From: Adineta steineri
Lineage: Eukaryota; Rotifera; Eurotatoria; Adinetida; Adinetidae
Length of the DNA: 64,000 bases
Direction of reading: 5' to 3'
Assembly (NCBI GenBank): GCA_905250115.1
Contig: CAJNOI010000188.1
Coordinates: forward strand, 104,089-168,088
Shown here: piece by piece, positions 23,768 through 35,675 of the stretch
Numbering within the stretch: the stretch's first letter is position 1
How the letters are laid out: the number at the start of each line of letters is the position of its first letter
The notes under the pieces: model-generated
Told to the model about the DNA's origin: nothing
Databases searched by the model: none
The model's input: the letters and a program-made list of their open reading frames with translations, nothing else
Translations under genes and position numbers: made by a program

Positions 23768-23852
23768 TCTTTGTGGATGTGGGTGAGGTTATACAACACT
23801 TAATCACCTTCTCTCATAATTCAAGTCCACAGACACATCCATCTAAACGTTA
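23768..23852. repeat. G/T-rich hairpin element, copy 6
   Basis: TTTGTGGATGTGGGTGAGG faces TCCACAGACACATCCATC, with extra internal pairing. Confidence 0.6.
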
Positions 23853-23938
23853 GAATAAAAACTATAGTTAAAGGTAACAGATTCTTTCTTTTTTATTCAT
23901 TTTTGAAGAAAAACATATAACGGTTTAAAACAAACTGC

Positions 23939-26900
23939 TCATTGCATATCTTCTTCTTTGTGTTGTTGTATTGAGAATGGTTCATATGTCCATTTGGGAT
24001 AAACACGTTTATATAAATTCATAAAGATCGTATCTTGTGATTTAAGAATTCCGTCAAATTGACATTTCATATGACCATGTGTACCTTGAAAGAAATTATA
24101 AATTATTCTTAATATAATAATAATAAATATATTTTACCAAGTGATTCTTTAATATGACCTCGTCTTCCCCAACGCGTTCTCAATTCAATTGGTTTAAACC
24201 AATTTATATCCTCTAGACGAAATCAAAATAAAATCATTGAATAATAATTTAAAACAAATGTGAACTAACCAGGATTAAAAAACATAAAACGAGCAACAGC
24301 TGTTTTTTTCTGAATTTTAAATGGATGTCCACTTAAAACAACTCGTTTTAGGACTAAACGATCTGGATTAACTGAAAGAAGAGAACCAGTTGCTACTAAT
24401 TCTTGACGACCTTTAATAAAAAGAAGAAATATTTTGTCTATTAAATATATTAAATAAAATAACCATCAGGAAATTCTTTAAAAGCAAGTACAGATGCTGG
24501 TGGATATGTTATTGGACCAAAACATGTTGCAACTAATGTTTGACGTGGTCGAAAAAATCGTTCAAACTACAAATAAAACAAAAACGATAAAAATTTTCTT
24601 TAATCATCTTATAAATTTGAAACAAACTTTATGCTTATCTCCATGTGAATGTTGAGAATAAATCGGTGCACTTGCAAATCGACGAAAACCAACATGAAAA
24701 ATAAGACGTTCTTTTGATTTAAGTACTATTTCACTATCATTTGTACGATTTAGAACAATATTTAATACAGAAAGACATTGTTCATGAGGTAAAAGACCGG
24801 AAACAAATATATGATGACCAGGTTCTACATATAGATACATATTTTACAAAAATATTTATTAAGAAAAAAAGTTGTTTTACCAAATCGATTGACTGGAACA
24901 TCTTTTATATAGAGAGTTACATAACTATGTACCTACAAAGAAAAAAAAAACAGTTTAATTTATTGATTTAGAATATAGAAAAAGAGAAATATTTCACCTG
25001 TGCATGATCTTGTTTTTCATGATTATCTTCTTGTTCAGTTTGTATTTGTTTAATCATTGCTCGAAAATTAGGAAATTGATAGATTCTTCCGTATTCTTCA
25101 GGTAAATTTTCTTTTGGATCCCATTTTGTTGTTCGAAAACTTTTTAATCCACGATATCTTTAGAAAACAGAACATGAAATTAATTGATTTATTTAAAAAG
25201 AAAAAAAGGTACTTTTGAAATCGAACACGAGCAGGAATATTCATTGGTGTATCAACTTCATCAGGAAATTGTTCATCTAATTTCGCTTCTTTAATTTTTT
25301 TTAAACTAAAAAAAAGAAATAAAAATATTTTTTAAAAAGAAAGTTTTCTTTTAACAAACGTTTGTTTATCTTCTTCTAAATCTAATTTTTCATCATAATT
25401 ATTTGGATTCATAACAAGTTCATCCATTTCTTCTTCTTCTTCTTCTTCGTATTCTTCTTGATTAAGTTGAATTGATTCTAATTCATCAGCATTAGCAGTT
25501 ACCATATTTTGTTGTTCTTCATCATCATCTTCGAAATCCTAAAAAAAATTTCTATAAAAATAAATTTATTAAAATAAATTTAAATTGAGACTTGTTCTTC
25601 TTCATCTGAAACAATCCATGCAGCTTGATATTCTGATGTCCCTTTTGGTACACGTTTTTTTATTTGAGCATGTTCTATTTCGGCTTTTTCGAGTTCTTCC
25701 TGTGTTGGCCATGTTTGATCTTGATAATTAATTGATGGATCTATATCAGCTTCAAATGCTAATGATCGTTGAACATCAGGTTGGGGTAAATAAACTTTTT
25801 CAACAATAGGTTTTACAATTCCATCAGACTAAATTTAATTTCATTAAAAATAACAAAAACAAGAATTTATTTAATTTACATCTCGTTGAAACTGATGTTG
25901 TTCTATTTTTTCTAATTGAAATGTTCCTAAACCAGGAATATAAACAAGTTCATTTGGAGATAAATGTATACCACGTAAATATCCACTTAATTTTAATGTA
26001 CTTATTGATGACTAAATAAGAAAATTAATTAAATAAAATAAACAAAGAAAATATTTTACTTTTGGATTTTCATAAGAATATGTTTGAGCAAATAAATAAG
26101 GTCTCAAACATTTTTTTGTTGGTTTAGTTAATTTTTGTTCAGTTAATTTTCTTAAAAGACGTTGACCATCTTGTTCATTATCTAATGGAACTAATTTAAC
26201 ATTTGCAAATCTTTTTTGAAGAAATCTTTCTAAATTTCGAGATAATGAATGACGCGATGTTGATGATGTTACTGACATTGAATCATCTGTTGACGATGAG
26301 ACAACCGAATAAATTATACTTCCAGGTAAACAATGAACATTTATTAAATCAAGTAAATAATCTCCTTCAATTGATATACCACTTGATGCTGATATTACAT
26401 AAATAATTGTATCGGACAACTAAAGTTTTTATTTATTAAATTAAAATTAGAAAATCAAGTAAAATCAAACCTTTGCAGCATCAAGAATATTTTCGAGATT
26501 TGTTGGTGGTGGAGTTAAAAAACAAAATTTTGAACGAAGTTTTGGACATCTAAATAAAAATAAAATTTTATTTTATAAGAACAAGAAAACTAATGAATAT
26601 ACGTATAAATTCTTGCACCACATTCTGTTGCTATATCAGATGATTTAGTATCATCAATTGAATTGGTTAATAATTCTATTATTGAAAATACATTCACATC
26701 TGATGATAAAGGTATTACTGTCTAAATAATACATTTTATTTATTATTTAATATTTAAAATAAAAAAAAGAATAACACGTTTATTACTATAGTTTTCATTA
26801 TCTCGATCTAAATATAAGAATCTCTTTTGTTTATTCCCTCGTTGATTAGTATATTCTACATGTTCTCTAAAACAATTTTGATTCTAATTATATATGAATG

Positions 26901-27456
26901 CATCAGTATCTTTCGAATGCTATCTGAGTATAATGAATGAATGTGTTTTTAATATGAATTAATTTCGTCATTTTATTATTTATCTAGGAAAGAAAGAAAG
27001 TATTTTCGATTTACTAGTTTTTATACAAAGTTCGAACGAATCTCTATTAACAAGGAGTATATAGTCTTCCATGTCTCTAATGATAATGAAAACTAGGATA
27101 ATATGAGATAATTACAATAATCTGTGGAACTCCATCAATAGCACCAATAGTTTGTCTTGCTTCTTTATTTGCTTGAAGTTTTTGTTTTCGAATTTGAACT
27201 GCTGTATTAACTCGATTTTGTTTTGGTGTTACACCCAAACGTTTTAAACTACGTGCATGTTTTTTATCGGCAACTCGACCTAAAAATATTTCATTTATTA
27301 ACAAAAAAATGAAAGGACATAAGAGAAATAAAATAAACCTTGAGTGCTTCGTTTTATTTCATGTTGAGATCGATGACGACCAGTTTTAAATGCTTTATTT
27401 TGTTGTTTAAGAGCACCTGGACGATGAACAACATTTTTATCGCCTGTTGGAGACAT
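23939..27456 (-). CDS. tsr1: Pre-rRNA-processing protein TSR1
   Basis: Catalytically inactive GTPase-like factor of late 40S ribosome maturation, in nucleus and cytoplasm. I traced about 16 minus-strand exons: 27339-27456, 27116-27279, 26603-26721, 26471-26549, 26060-26419, 25880-26011, 25592-25828, 25360-25538, 25213-25305, 24998-25157, 24881-24932, 24628-24824, 24464-24566, 24270-24410, 24138-24210 and 23939-24084. Conserved points are the basic start [20 protein letters not shown], the [16 protein letters not shown] region of the GTPase-like domain, an acidic Glu/Asp tract encoded near 25400-25540, [13 protein letters not shown] and the C-terminal [20 protein letters not shown]. The intron at 26722-27115 is unusually long and holds a splice-flanked open stretch (26776-26871) that must be skipped, because the adjoining exons already match the family directly. 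Confidence 0.93.
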
Positions 27457-27777
27457 TTTTCTTTTGTCTATCTAAAATAACAGTTGTTTAGTCTAGTAAA
27501 ATTTAGAAATACAGTAATTTCTCGAACTCAAACGAAAAGACAAGTTTTATTTGATATTCATTGGTTTAAAAATAACTATCGAAATTTTAGTTCGATTAAT
27601 ATGAAATTCTATTAAAAAATTTAACAAAAAACGATTCAGATTATAAAAAAGTTTGCTGCAGAAAAAAACCATGAATTTTTTTTAATGGTTTCTAACCATA
27701 GATGGCGCTATATGTTGCTTTATTTAAGTGCGTACTTCCTTGCAATTTCTCAATTTTAATTCCGTTTATAGAAAAAG

Positions 27778-29163
27778 ATGTCTGGTTTTGCTTTTAAACA
27801 AACATCAGGTGGATTTATTTTTGATAATTGTCAACGGTAATGTATATATATGTATAATTATTTTATATTTGTTCATTTTATTTATTTAGAAATGAACTCC
27901 TACTAAGTAATGGTGTATTGCCAGGCAATGTACGAAAAACAGGCACAACAATTGCTGCTATAAAATATAAAGTATAAAGATTTACTATATTTTATATAGT
28001 TAAATATATAATTTATAATAAAGGATGGTGTAGTAATTGGTGCTGATAGTCGATCTACAGCAGAACATATGATACATGATGAGAATGTATTAAAAATTCA
28101 TCGTTTATCTGATAATATTTATGCACTTGGAGCAGGAACAGCAGCTGATTGTGATTTTCAAGCACGTATACTTGAATCTAAACTTGAATTACTTAGATTA
28201 AATCAAGATCGACAAGTTAGAGTCGTGACTGCTGTTAGAATGTTGCAACAACATTTATATAGGTATATGATCATAGATACAATACACATGATATACGAAT
28301 GATGTAATACCTTATGTATTGAAGATAGAACTGAGAATATAATCAAAGACAATATAAAGTTTAGTTTTATCATTAATACACATAGCTTAAAAAAGATCTC
28401 ATTGCATGTTTAGATTGAGATCCATAGTTTCTAGATCCGACAGATCATGTCTCGTTCCGTCGTCATTGAAGTCATAATAACATTACCAAATAAAAATTAC
28501 CTATAGAAAATCTCTTATTTATACTTTCTTTCACTGAATTAGATATAAAGGTTATATTGGTGCATATTTAATCATTGTTGGTGTTGATGTAACGGGTTCT
28601 CATATAGCTGCAATTGAACCTTATGGTACTGTCTCTTAGATGCCCTATATTGCTTCTGGTACAAGATTAAAAAAAATTATCTTTGATTTAAATCATTTTT
28701 CTTTGTAAAATTAAGTTCCGGTGGATATACATCATTATCTGTTATTGAAGATCGTTTTAAACAAGATATGAATGCAAGTTGATTTCATTTAAAAAGAATA
28801 AGAAATACTTTTTTTTAAATATTATCTAGGAAAATGAAGCAAAACAATTAGTACGTGATGCTCTTTATGCTTCTATAACTACTGATTTATATTCTGGTAG
28901 TAAAATTAATATGTATGTATTAACAAAAGAGAAGTTAGATAAATTTTTACCATATGAAATTGTTGCTGTTCGTGGTGATAGGTAAATAACATTTCTATTC
29001 TTAGAAGTATCGAAATATATTTCTATTTAGACAAATTGATTATAAATTGGAAAAAGGAGTAAAAGTATTATCAACGAGTGTGAAAAAAATTGAATTTGAT
29101 ATTGTTAATGAAAAAGTAAAACAAAAAAATAATGAAACAGATGAAGCTATGGAACTTGCATAA
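27778..29163 (+). pseudogene. psmb7: Proteasome subunit beta type-7-like gene with premature stop
   Basis: Exons from 27778 encode MSGFAFKQTSGGFIFDNCQR, then the propeptide junction and the mature N-terminal threonine (KTGTTIAAIKYKDGVVIGAD), GAGTAADCDF and VVTAVRMLQQHLYR, then [18 protein letters not shown]. At 28637-28639 an in-frame TAG replaces a codon in the GTVS.MPY segment. At the next junction (about 28663-28713) no GT-AG pair restores the family frame before GGYTSLSVIEDRF. Downstream sequence is still similar to the end (DRQIDYKLEKGVKVL, stop at 29161). With a nonsense codon and a likely frame break, this copy should not make an active subunit. In a genome with gene copies from old duplications another copy probably serves. 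A sequencing error at both sites is less likely. Confidence 0.8.
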
Positions 29164-30209
29164 CTTATATTAAACAATTATTTTATTCTGGATTTTCTAT
29201 TAAATAGATAAACAAGAAATTTTTTAATTATTTTTTACGATTTTTTGTCTTTAAAAAGTATAAAATAAAGAATTTTAGTTTTTATAATTCAAGGAATCTT
29301 GAAGGTGGGTGTGAATTTCGGTATAGAAAAAACTCATATTCTTAAATATCACTAAAACTTTTCATTGGTCTTGTTCGTATGGATTTGGAGTATAAAAGTG
29401 CTTGTATTCTTAATAAAAAAAATGAGCTTACTTAGATGAGTCGTAATCAAGATATTCAAGTTTTCGCGATAAAATAACTTTTGAGCTAATCTGTAACTCT
29501 CATGAGAAGGTTTAATAAGAATTAATGCATAATGATAAGATTATTTTCGGCCGAAGATCAGGACAGTGGTATTAATTGCAAATATTCTCATTACATCTAC
29601 CAATCTTAGATCGTTTGTGTGGTTTCTGATGATTCAAGCAAAAAAAATATTCTTTAATATGGACACAGTCAACATCGAATAAATATGAAGAGTGGTTTGA
29701 ATCGTAATCTTAATATCATGCTACATATCTGTTGACTTTGATTCATTTTGATATCCTTTACAGTTAATAGCTCATCATAGATTGCACAGGAATTTTGCAT
29801 TGTATGTGTTTGATAATTGTGTATCATAACGTAATATACATACAATCGTTTGTTTTTTTTATCGAATTTACGTTTCAAGTAAAATTGACTGGGATCGCTC
29901 AGTATAGTGAGTTACTCACTATTGAGAAGTGCACGTGTATAAAGGCCTTACTATATAATAACCTTCAAGGAATGTGTTAAGAAAAAGAGAATAGATAAGA
30001 ATGATGATGATTAAAACATGCTTGAGATACTTCACAATATCAAATGTAACTAAGTAAGGTAACACATGAAAAGAATAGTAAAACTCTGTTTTTTCAATTA
30101 TCGTTAAATTCTTGTCTTAAAAATAAATATTTTCTAATAGTGAAATATTATTATACTACTTTTATTTTTTTGTTCTAAACTAGATTTTATTAATCAAGTA
30201 AAAAATCAA
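29164..30209. other. Intergenic region with half a G/T-rich element
   Basis: At 29297-29317, ATCTTGAAGGTGGGTGTGAA gives the left end of the hairpin family without a matching right arm. The rest is AT-rich with no supported gene. Confidence 0.5.
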
Positions 30210-31670
30210 ATGTCAATCAAAACCGATGATCCAAATATATTTTCACTTATTTGGTTTGGAAGTTTATCTGATAAAACTCTATCAAAAATTAAATTTGTCA
30301 ACAAATTTGAAAATTTTGATTTATTAAAAGAATATTTAAATGAAATGAAAGATAGTTCTGTCATTCTTATTGTTTCTAATAATATTCCATTGGATAGAAT
30401 CTCTTTAACAGATTTTCCACAAATTTGTGCTATTTATAATGATAAATTTGTTTGTTTATATTGTTTACCAACAATGATTTTACCTGTTCATACATATATA
30501 CAAAATATTCAAGATGAACAATCGAAAAAAAAGACTTCATCTTATTTCTTTCCACTTATTCGAAAATATTGGTTTATTATTGGTTTATTTTTGGTTATTT
30601 TTCTTGCATATTTATTTCCAAATATAGGTAAAACAGGTGGATATATTCGTTCAGAATGGTCTATTAAAATCGGTTGTGTATTAATTATTTTCTTTCTCAG
30701 TGGTTTATCATTAAGAACAAGACAACTTGTCAAAGAAATTCTTCATATTCGTCTTCATCTTTTTGTTCAAATTTATAGTTTACTAATAATTCCATTTACA
30801 ATTTATGCTTTTGGTTTATTATTAATAAAATTATCGCTAAATAAAACATTAATTGTTGGTATAATAATAATGGCATCAACATCTACAACTATTTCTAGTA
30901 ATGTTGTTATGACAAAAAATGCACTGGGTAATGAATATGCAGCATTATTAAATGCTGTACTTGGAAATATTTTAGGAATATTTATTTCTCCTGCTTTAAT
31001 ATTATATTTTCTTAAAAATCCAATATTTGATTCATTATCAAATACGTCTAATAGTGATAATCAATTAGATTATAGTCGTATTATTAAAAATTTAGCTTTA
31101 ACTGTTTTGATTCCTTTATGTATTGGACAAATAATTCATTTATTATGGACAAAAAAAGTGACATATTTACGTGAAAAATTTTATTTTTCCGATTTAAATA
31201 GTTTAGCTTTATTAATTCTTGTTTGGGCCGTATTTTCTAATGCTTTTGCTACAGGTGCATTTGAAACAATACATAAAAAAGATCTTCTCATTTTAATTTT
31301 TATTAATGCTGGAATTTATTTATTTTTTTCATTATTAATTATAATTCTATCAAGATTACCTATACCATTTTGGCAATTTTCTCAAAAAGATACAGTAGCA
31401 ATTATGTTTTGTGGTGCAACAAAAACTTTAGCAATGGGAATTCCATTGATAAATGCTTTGTATGGAAATGCAAATAAAGATTTAAGTGGAATACTTTCAT
31501 TACCATTAATTATTTATCATGTTGAACAATTAATTATCGGTGCCATTTTTGTTATTTTATTAAAAAATTGGGTTAAAAAAGGAATTAAGAAACAAAATAT
31601 CAAATTAAAAAATCAAGATGATCTCGAAGCAGTTGAATCACAAACTATAAATATTGAATCTTCGAAATAA
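30210..31670 (+). CDS. SLC10A7-type bile-acid-transporter-family protein with extra N-terminal domain
   Basis: A single open exon of 486 codons. Residues about 115-465 form a polytopic membrane protein with about ten hydrophobic helices. They match the SLC10A7/SBF-like branch: RKYWFIIGLFLVIFLAYLFP, FFLSGLSLRTRQLV, HIRLHLFVQIYSLLIIPFT, NEYAALLNAVLGN and FCGATKTLAMGIP. SLC10A7 proteins act in Golgi and ER and affect calcium handling and glycosylation; the substrate is not settled. The first 110 residues are not part of that family: IWFGSLSDKTLSKIKFVN, then SSVILIVSN and LTDFPQICAIYND. They look like the small soluble domain that precedes other catalytic domains in bdelloid proteins. The fusion and lack of introns are unusual. 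Start is the first ATG. Confidence 0.82.
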   Translation: MSIKTDDPNIFSLIWFGSLSDKTLSKIKFVNKFENFDLLKEYLNEMKDSSVILIVSNNIPLDRISLTDFPQICAIYNDKFVCLYCLPTMILPVHTYIQNIQDEQSKKKTSSYFFPLIRKYWFIIGLFLVIFLAYLFPNIGKTGGYIRSEWSIKIGCVLIIFFLSGLSLRTRQLVKEILHIRLHLFVQIYSLLIIPFTIYAFGLLLIKLSLNKTLIVGIIIMASTSTTISSNVVMTKNALGNEYAALLNAVLGNILGIFISPALILYFLKNPIFDSLSNTSNSDNQLDYSRIIKNLALTVLIPLCIGQIIHLLWTKKVTYLREKFYFSDLNSLALLILVWAVFSNAFATGAFETIHKKDLLILIFINAGIYLFFSLLIIILSRLPIPFWQFSQKDTVAIMFCGATKTLAMGIPLINALYGNANKDLSGILSLPLIIYHVEQLIIGAIFVILLKNWVKKGIKKQNIKLKNQDDLEAVESQTINIESSK

Positions 31671-31967
31671 TCGATGTTCCAATTTGATAAATTTTTGTGT
31701 TTTTTATATATTGAATTTATTTGATGAGAAAAAAATGTAGTTTATTTCCTTTTGATTATTCAATATACAAAGAAAAGATCTATTCTTACATCAATAAACA
31801 ATTGATCAGCTCATCTATTTTTTTTTCTTGAAAAAAAAAGAAAGTAATTCATTTATTTGATCTGTAATAATAAGTATTAATCAAAGCAAAGGTGAAATCA
31901 ACATTAGACTATTTAAATCATTCGCACAAGAATATTATTCACCAGAACTAATAGATAGAAAGAAAAA
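31671..31967. other. Short intergenic spacer
   Basis: About 300 bp between two genes on the same strand. It contains the end of the transporter transcript and the TBC promoter. No hairpin or repeat is seen. Confidence 0.4.
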
Positions 31968-33149
31968 ATGCATATTGAACTAGAACAGAAACAATATCAT
32001 CATGGTCATCGACAGATATGGACAAATATCAGAGGTAATATAAACATATTGAAAAGAAATAAAGAATTATTTTTTGTTTTATAGATTTATTAAAGAGTTG
32101 TTTCGGTTTTCGATCTAAAAATAATCGTTTATTTAATAAAGATGGTTCACTTATTGATGTAAATCATTTACGAACAAATATTTCTAATCATCAACAATCT
32201 TATAAACAACGTCAACAAACATGGCCTTATTTATTAAATATTTATTCACCATCAATGACTAATTATGACAAAAAAATCTATCAAAATCAAGCACAAATTC
32301 GTTATAATAAGTAAATAAGAAAAACACTGAATTAATATATATCTACATAATTGAATTAATAGATTAAAACGAGTATGGCAAGAACGTATTTCTCGTGGTG
32401 ATCAATTTTATCTCGTATTAGCTGATAAAATATTGCGAGATGTTCATCGTACTGATAGACATGTTAAGTTTATCAAAAGTAATTATTATTTATTCTTCTT
32501 ATTTTTCATTTCAATATAAATTTATTTTTTAGAGAAAAAAGAAATTTTATTTAATATAATGATGACTTATAGTGTTTATCATCCGTATCCTTGTTATAGT
32601 CAAGGTATGAGTGATATGTTAACTCCCATTGTTTATGTATTTGTTGATGAATCATTAAGTTATTTTGCATATTGTTCATTAATGACTCGTTATATGAATT
32701 TATTATTTGATCAAGATCAAATTGAAATAAATCATCGTCTTTATTTATTTAATTTATTATTTCATTCCATTGATAATGAACTTTGGAAGAAAATTTATTT
32801 TAATCAAGAAGAAGAAGAAAAGAATTTGTTTGTTTATCGTTGGTTATTACTTGATTGTAAAAGAGAATTTTATCGATTTGATGATATTCTTCGTGTACTT
32901 GAACTTATTTGGATTAATTCAATATCTTCATCAATAATAACAAATCATAATCGATCATTATTTACAATATTTATTTGTATATCGATTTTACAAGAAGATC
33001 GAATGAAAATTTTATCTTATTCGAATGAAGAAGACTTAAATAAATATTTTTATTCATCATTATCATCTAAATCTCGTCATCATTCAACAAAACGAATCTT
33101 AGAAAGAGCACAAAAATATTATTTGAATTATACATCATCAAAGAAATAA
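31968..33149 (+). CDS. TBC domain Rab-GTPase-activating protein
   Basis: Four exons, 31968-32034, 32085-32310, 32363-32478 and 32533-33149, with matching phases, about 341 residues. The protein is essentially one TBC domain: IWTNIRDLLKSCFG at the start, the arginine finger in DVHRTDR, the glutamine finger in YSQGMSDMLTP, and VYRWLLLDCKREF plus VLELIW towards the end. Both catalytic fingers are present, so Rab GAP activity is expected. The pattern is closest to the TBC1D25/TBC1D16/TBC1D15 branch; the target Rab cannot be named. Compared with those animal proteins it lacks a long N-terminal extension. Confidence 0.88.
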
Positions 33150-33499
33150 AACTTCTTTCTTTTTGCTTTTCGATGAAATATTTTATTTATTCAGATCAAT
33201 AATAAAAAATAGATTAAATTGTGTTTAAGTTCAAAAACAAATTTCTAAATACTATACTATATTCTAATGAACACTAAAGTTCTGTGCTTATCTATTAGTT
33301 GAGCGAGAAATGAATAGAAAATAATCTGTTTATAGTCTTGTTGAATAGAAATTGCATGAGTTATCGTTCTTACAAGTCAGAATTTAATCTTATTTGAGAA
33401 AAACATAAACAATACATTAATTCTAAAAAATTATATTTATTTTTCTCTTATAGATTTTTCTTTAAACAAAACCATAAAATCTCATCTTTTAATATATAT

Positions 33500-33844
33500 T
33501 CACATATACAACTTAACAATCCAAAAGATTGAAAAAAATATTGTTATCAAAGCAATATTTGCCTTTTGTTGAATAGCAGAACCAGGTGGAGGATCTGATG
33601 TACATCTTCCTTCTGTAATGCCAGAACCTCCATCTAACGGGCATGATGTTGGATATTCCATACGACATTGAATCATGCACCCCAAATCAGTACAAGGATC
33701 AAGAAAAAGACTTCCTTGATATGTTGGTGTACATGGTTCTCCTATGCAACATTTACAGGCACAGTGTGTATCACAACTAATTAATTGTGTATAACAAAGG
33801 ACAATAAATATAGTAAGAAGAATTAAATTCATTGTTCGAGGCAT
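33500..33844 (-). CDS. Small secreted, possibly GPI-anchored, Cys-rich protein
   Basis: 114 residues from an ATG at 33844. A signal peptide (MNLILLTIFIVLCYTQLISC) is followed by a Cys-rich segment with CACKCCIGEPC, CTDLGC, CRMEYPTSC and a last Cys near residue 81. A hydrophobic C terminus (ANIALITIFFSIFWIVKLYM) preceded by small residues suggests GPI attachment. Proteins with the same CxCxCC pattern occur in rotifers and other small invertebrates; function is unknown. A single exon covers the whole coding region. Confidence 0.75.
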   Translation of the reverse strand: MPRTMNLILLTIFIVLCYTQLISCDTHCACKCCIGEPCTPTYQGSLFLDPCTDLGCMIQCRMEYPTSCPLDGGSGITEGRCTSDPPPGSAIQQKANIALITIFFSIFWIVKLYM

Positions 33845-34988
33845 ATCTAAATGAAAATATATTTTACATTTTGTTTGAAAGAGATTGTTGAATTTAACTA
33901 TTTATGAAAAAAGAAAAACTGATTTTTACCTTATCTGAAAAGATCCAGTATAATAATAAAGCTTTCTTTTTTCTCTTTCATTGCGCATTTTTACGTGTAC
34001 ACAACAGGGCTATTTGTTATCTTTCTCTCTTAGATGTTCTCGACGTGTATTTGACTAGAGAAAAGTGAGATAAGTTTTAATATCATTGTATTAAAAAGAA
34101 CCATGCGCTGCATGTTTCTTCCGAATCATAGTGGTAGAAAAAATTGCGTATTCATTAATTACAATGATTAATATCATGAAATAATTCTATGTAACATTAA
34201 AATTAATTGTAAAATAAAGTCAATCAACTAAATTTGATAATAAACCAAATAATGAATAAATGAATTGTACTTTTAAATAACAATATACATATATATCGCT
34301 TGCTTTTACACCGTCTTTATGAGCGAACGTTGAATTTAGTAGAAGGATTTTACATGAAACATCCCTGTTAAAACACACCATCAGTTATTAACAGAAACTC
34401 AATGGAGCATTTTGTGACAATACATATATATATATACTTGCTCAAATATGATTAGAATAAATAGTTAATATTAATAACTATTCATCTTTAATTGTATTTG
34501 ATAATTTCAAACTTGATAATATACACGTAATTTTTGGTTTTCTCATTAAAATATTATTCAAGTATTCGAGCATTTTGTATATCATCCTAATTCAGTTAGA
34601 ATTTGTATGAAGTAAAATCGAATTTCATTTCGAATAGAAGCTTTACCTTTCTCCAGTATCGATATAAACTGATTGTAAAAGAATCAAATTCGTTTACTGC
34701 TGATAATACGTTCTTGATACTCTTAGTCAATCTTTTTATTAATTGCCATCTGTGTAGAGCATTGAGTTTTTCCTTTTTCATATGGAAGTATATAGCAATC
34801 TTCCAATTATAGCAGAATTAAAAAGGGATAAAATGTTATAATTCAACAAAAACAGATCAGTTACAACCTTATTTTCGTACTTTTGCTTGTGATACCTCTC
34901 TAAAGATTTTTACGCATATTAAGTATATAAAAGCAGTTTAAAAGGGTTATTTCTTTTAAAATTTGTATTGAGAAAAACAAAATACGAA
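33845..34988. other. Intergenic region
   Basis: Divergent promoter space between the Cys-rich gene (-) and the secreted metallopeptidase-like gene (+). Short frames around 34600-34810 on both strands lack coding character. Confidence 0.4.
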
Positions 34989-35675
34989 ATGCAGAAGTAT
35001 CTAACTTTATATTTATCGATTGTATTGGTGCTGATCGATGTAAGTATACAGGATCTTGGTAAACCTGCACTACTTTCTGGACTTGGTGATCTTGATTTCA
35101 GTTTTCTTCGAGCTCCAACAAGTCCTGCTGGTTCTGGAGGTGATAGAAATCTGTGTAATTGCCATGGTGCACCAGTACAAGATGTTCTAACTGTTTCATA
35201 TCATGGTTCTATAAGTCACAGTGTTGTTTTATGCATGTGTAATAATGCTGTTACAGGTGCTAGTGTTATGATTGATACAATGGGAAGAGTTCCTGCACCA
35301 ATTCGTCTTTATAATAAAGCAATGGTATCATCACCAGCTGGAGTATGTGGTGGAGCTGGATCAAGTGGAGATGTTTCATACTATTGTTCAAGTAATATGC
35401 ATGTATCAGTTTTTATTCATGAATCTGCCCATTCAATGGATCGTGGTAAATCGGCATCCAGTGAATGGCGCGATGCTGTAGCACGAGATACATGTGTTCC
35501 TGATGCTTATGCTAATAGCAATTTTGCTGATAATTTTGCTCAAGTAGTTGTTCTTTGGGTTCATTTAGTTGGTACAGGACGTCATTTAGATTTTGGTGGA
35601 AGTAAATTTGCTTGTATGAGAAATCAACTACATCAAATATCAAGATATTTGCCTGCTACTAGTATTCATACATAG
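34989..35675 (+). CDS. Secreted HExxH metallopeptidase-like protein
   Basis: 228 residues in one exon. The real start is the ATG at 34989 (MQKYLTLYLSIVLVLIDVSI), which gives a clear signal peptide; the frame upstream has no ATG. The body has several Cys (CNCHG, VLCMCN, GVCGG, YYCSS) and a zincin motif VFIHESAHSMD, with a candidate third-ligand region NFADNFAQVVVLW about 40 residues later. The arrangement resembles secreted zincin-like proteins of ascomycete fungi, where the segment after HExxH also reads SxxW..A...D.CVPD.YA. A fungal-type origin is possible. Substrate unknown. Confidence 0.72.
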   Translation: MQKYLTLYLSIVLVLIDVSIQDLGKPALLSGLGDLDFSFLRAPTSPAGSGGDRNLCNCHGAPVQDVLTVSYHGSISHSVVLCMCNNAVTGASVMIDTMGRVPAPIRLYNKAMVSSPAGVCGGAGSSGDVSYYCSSNMHVSVFIHESAHSMDRGKSASSEWRDAVARDTCVPDAYANSNFADNFAQVVVLWVHLVGTGRHLDFGGSKFACMRNQLHQISRYLPATSIHT

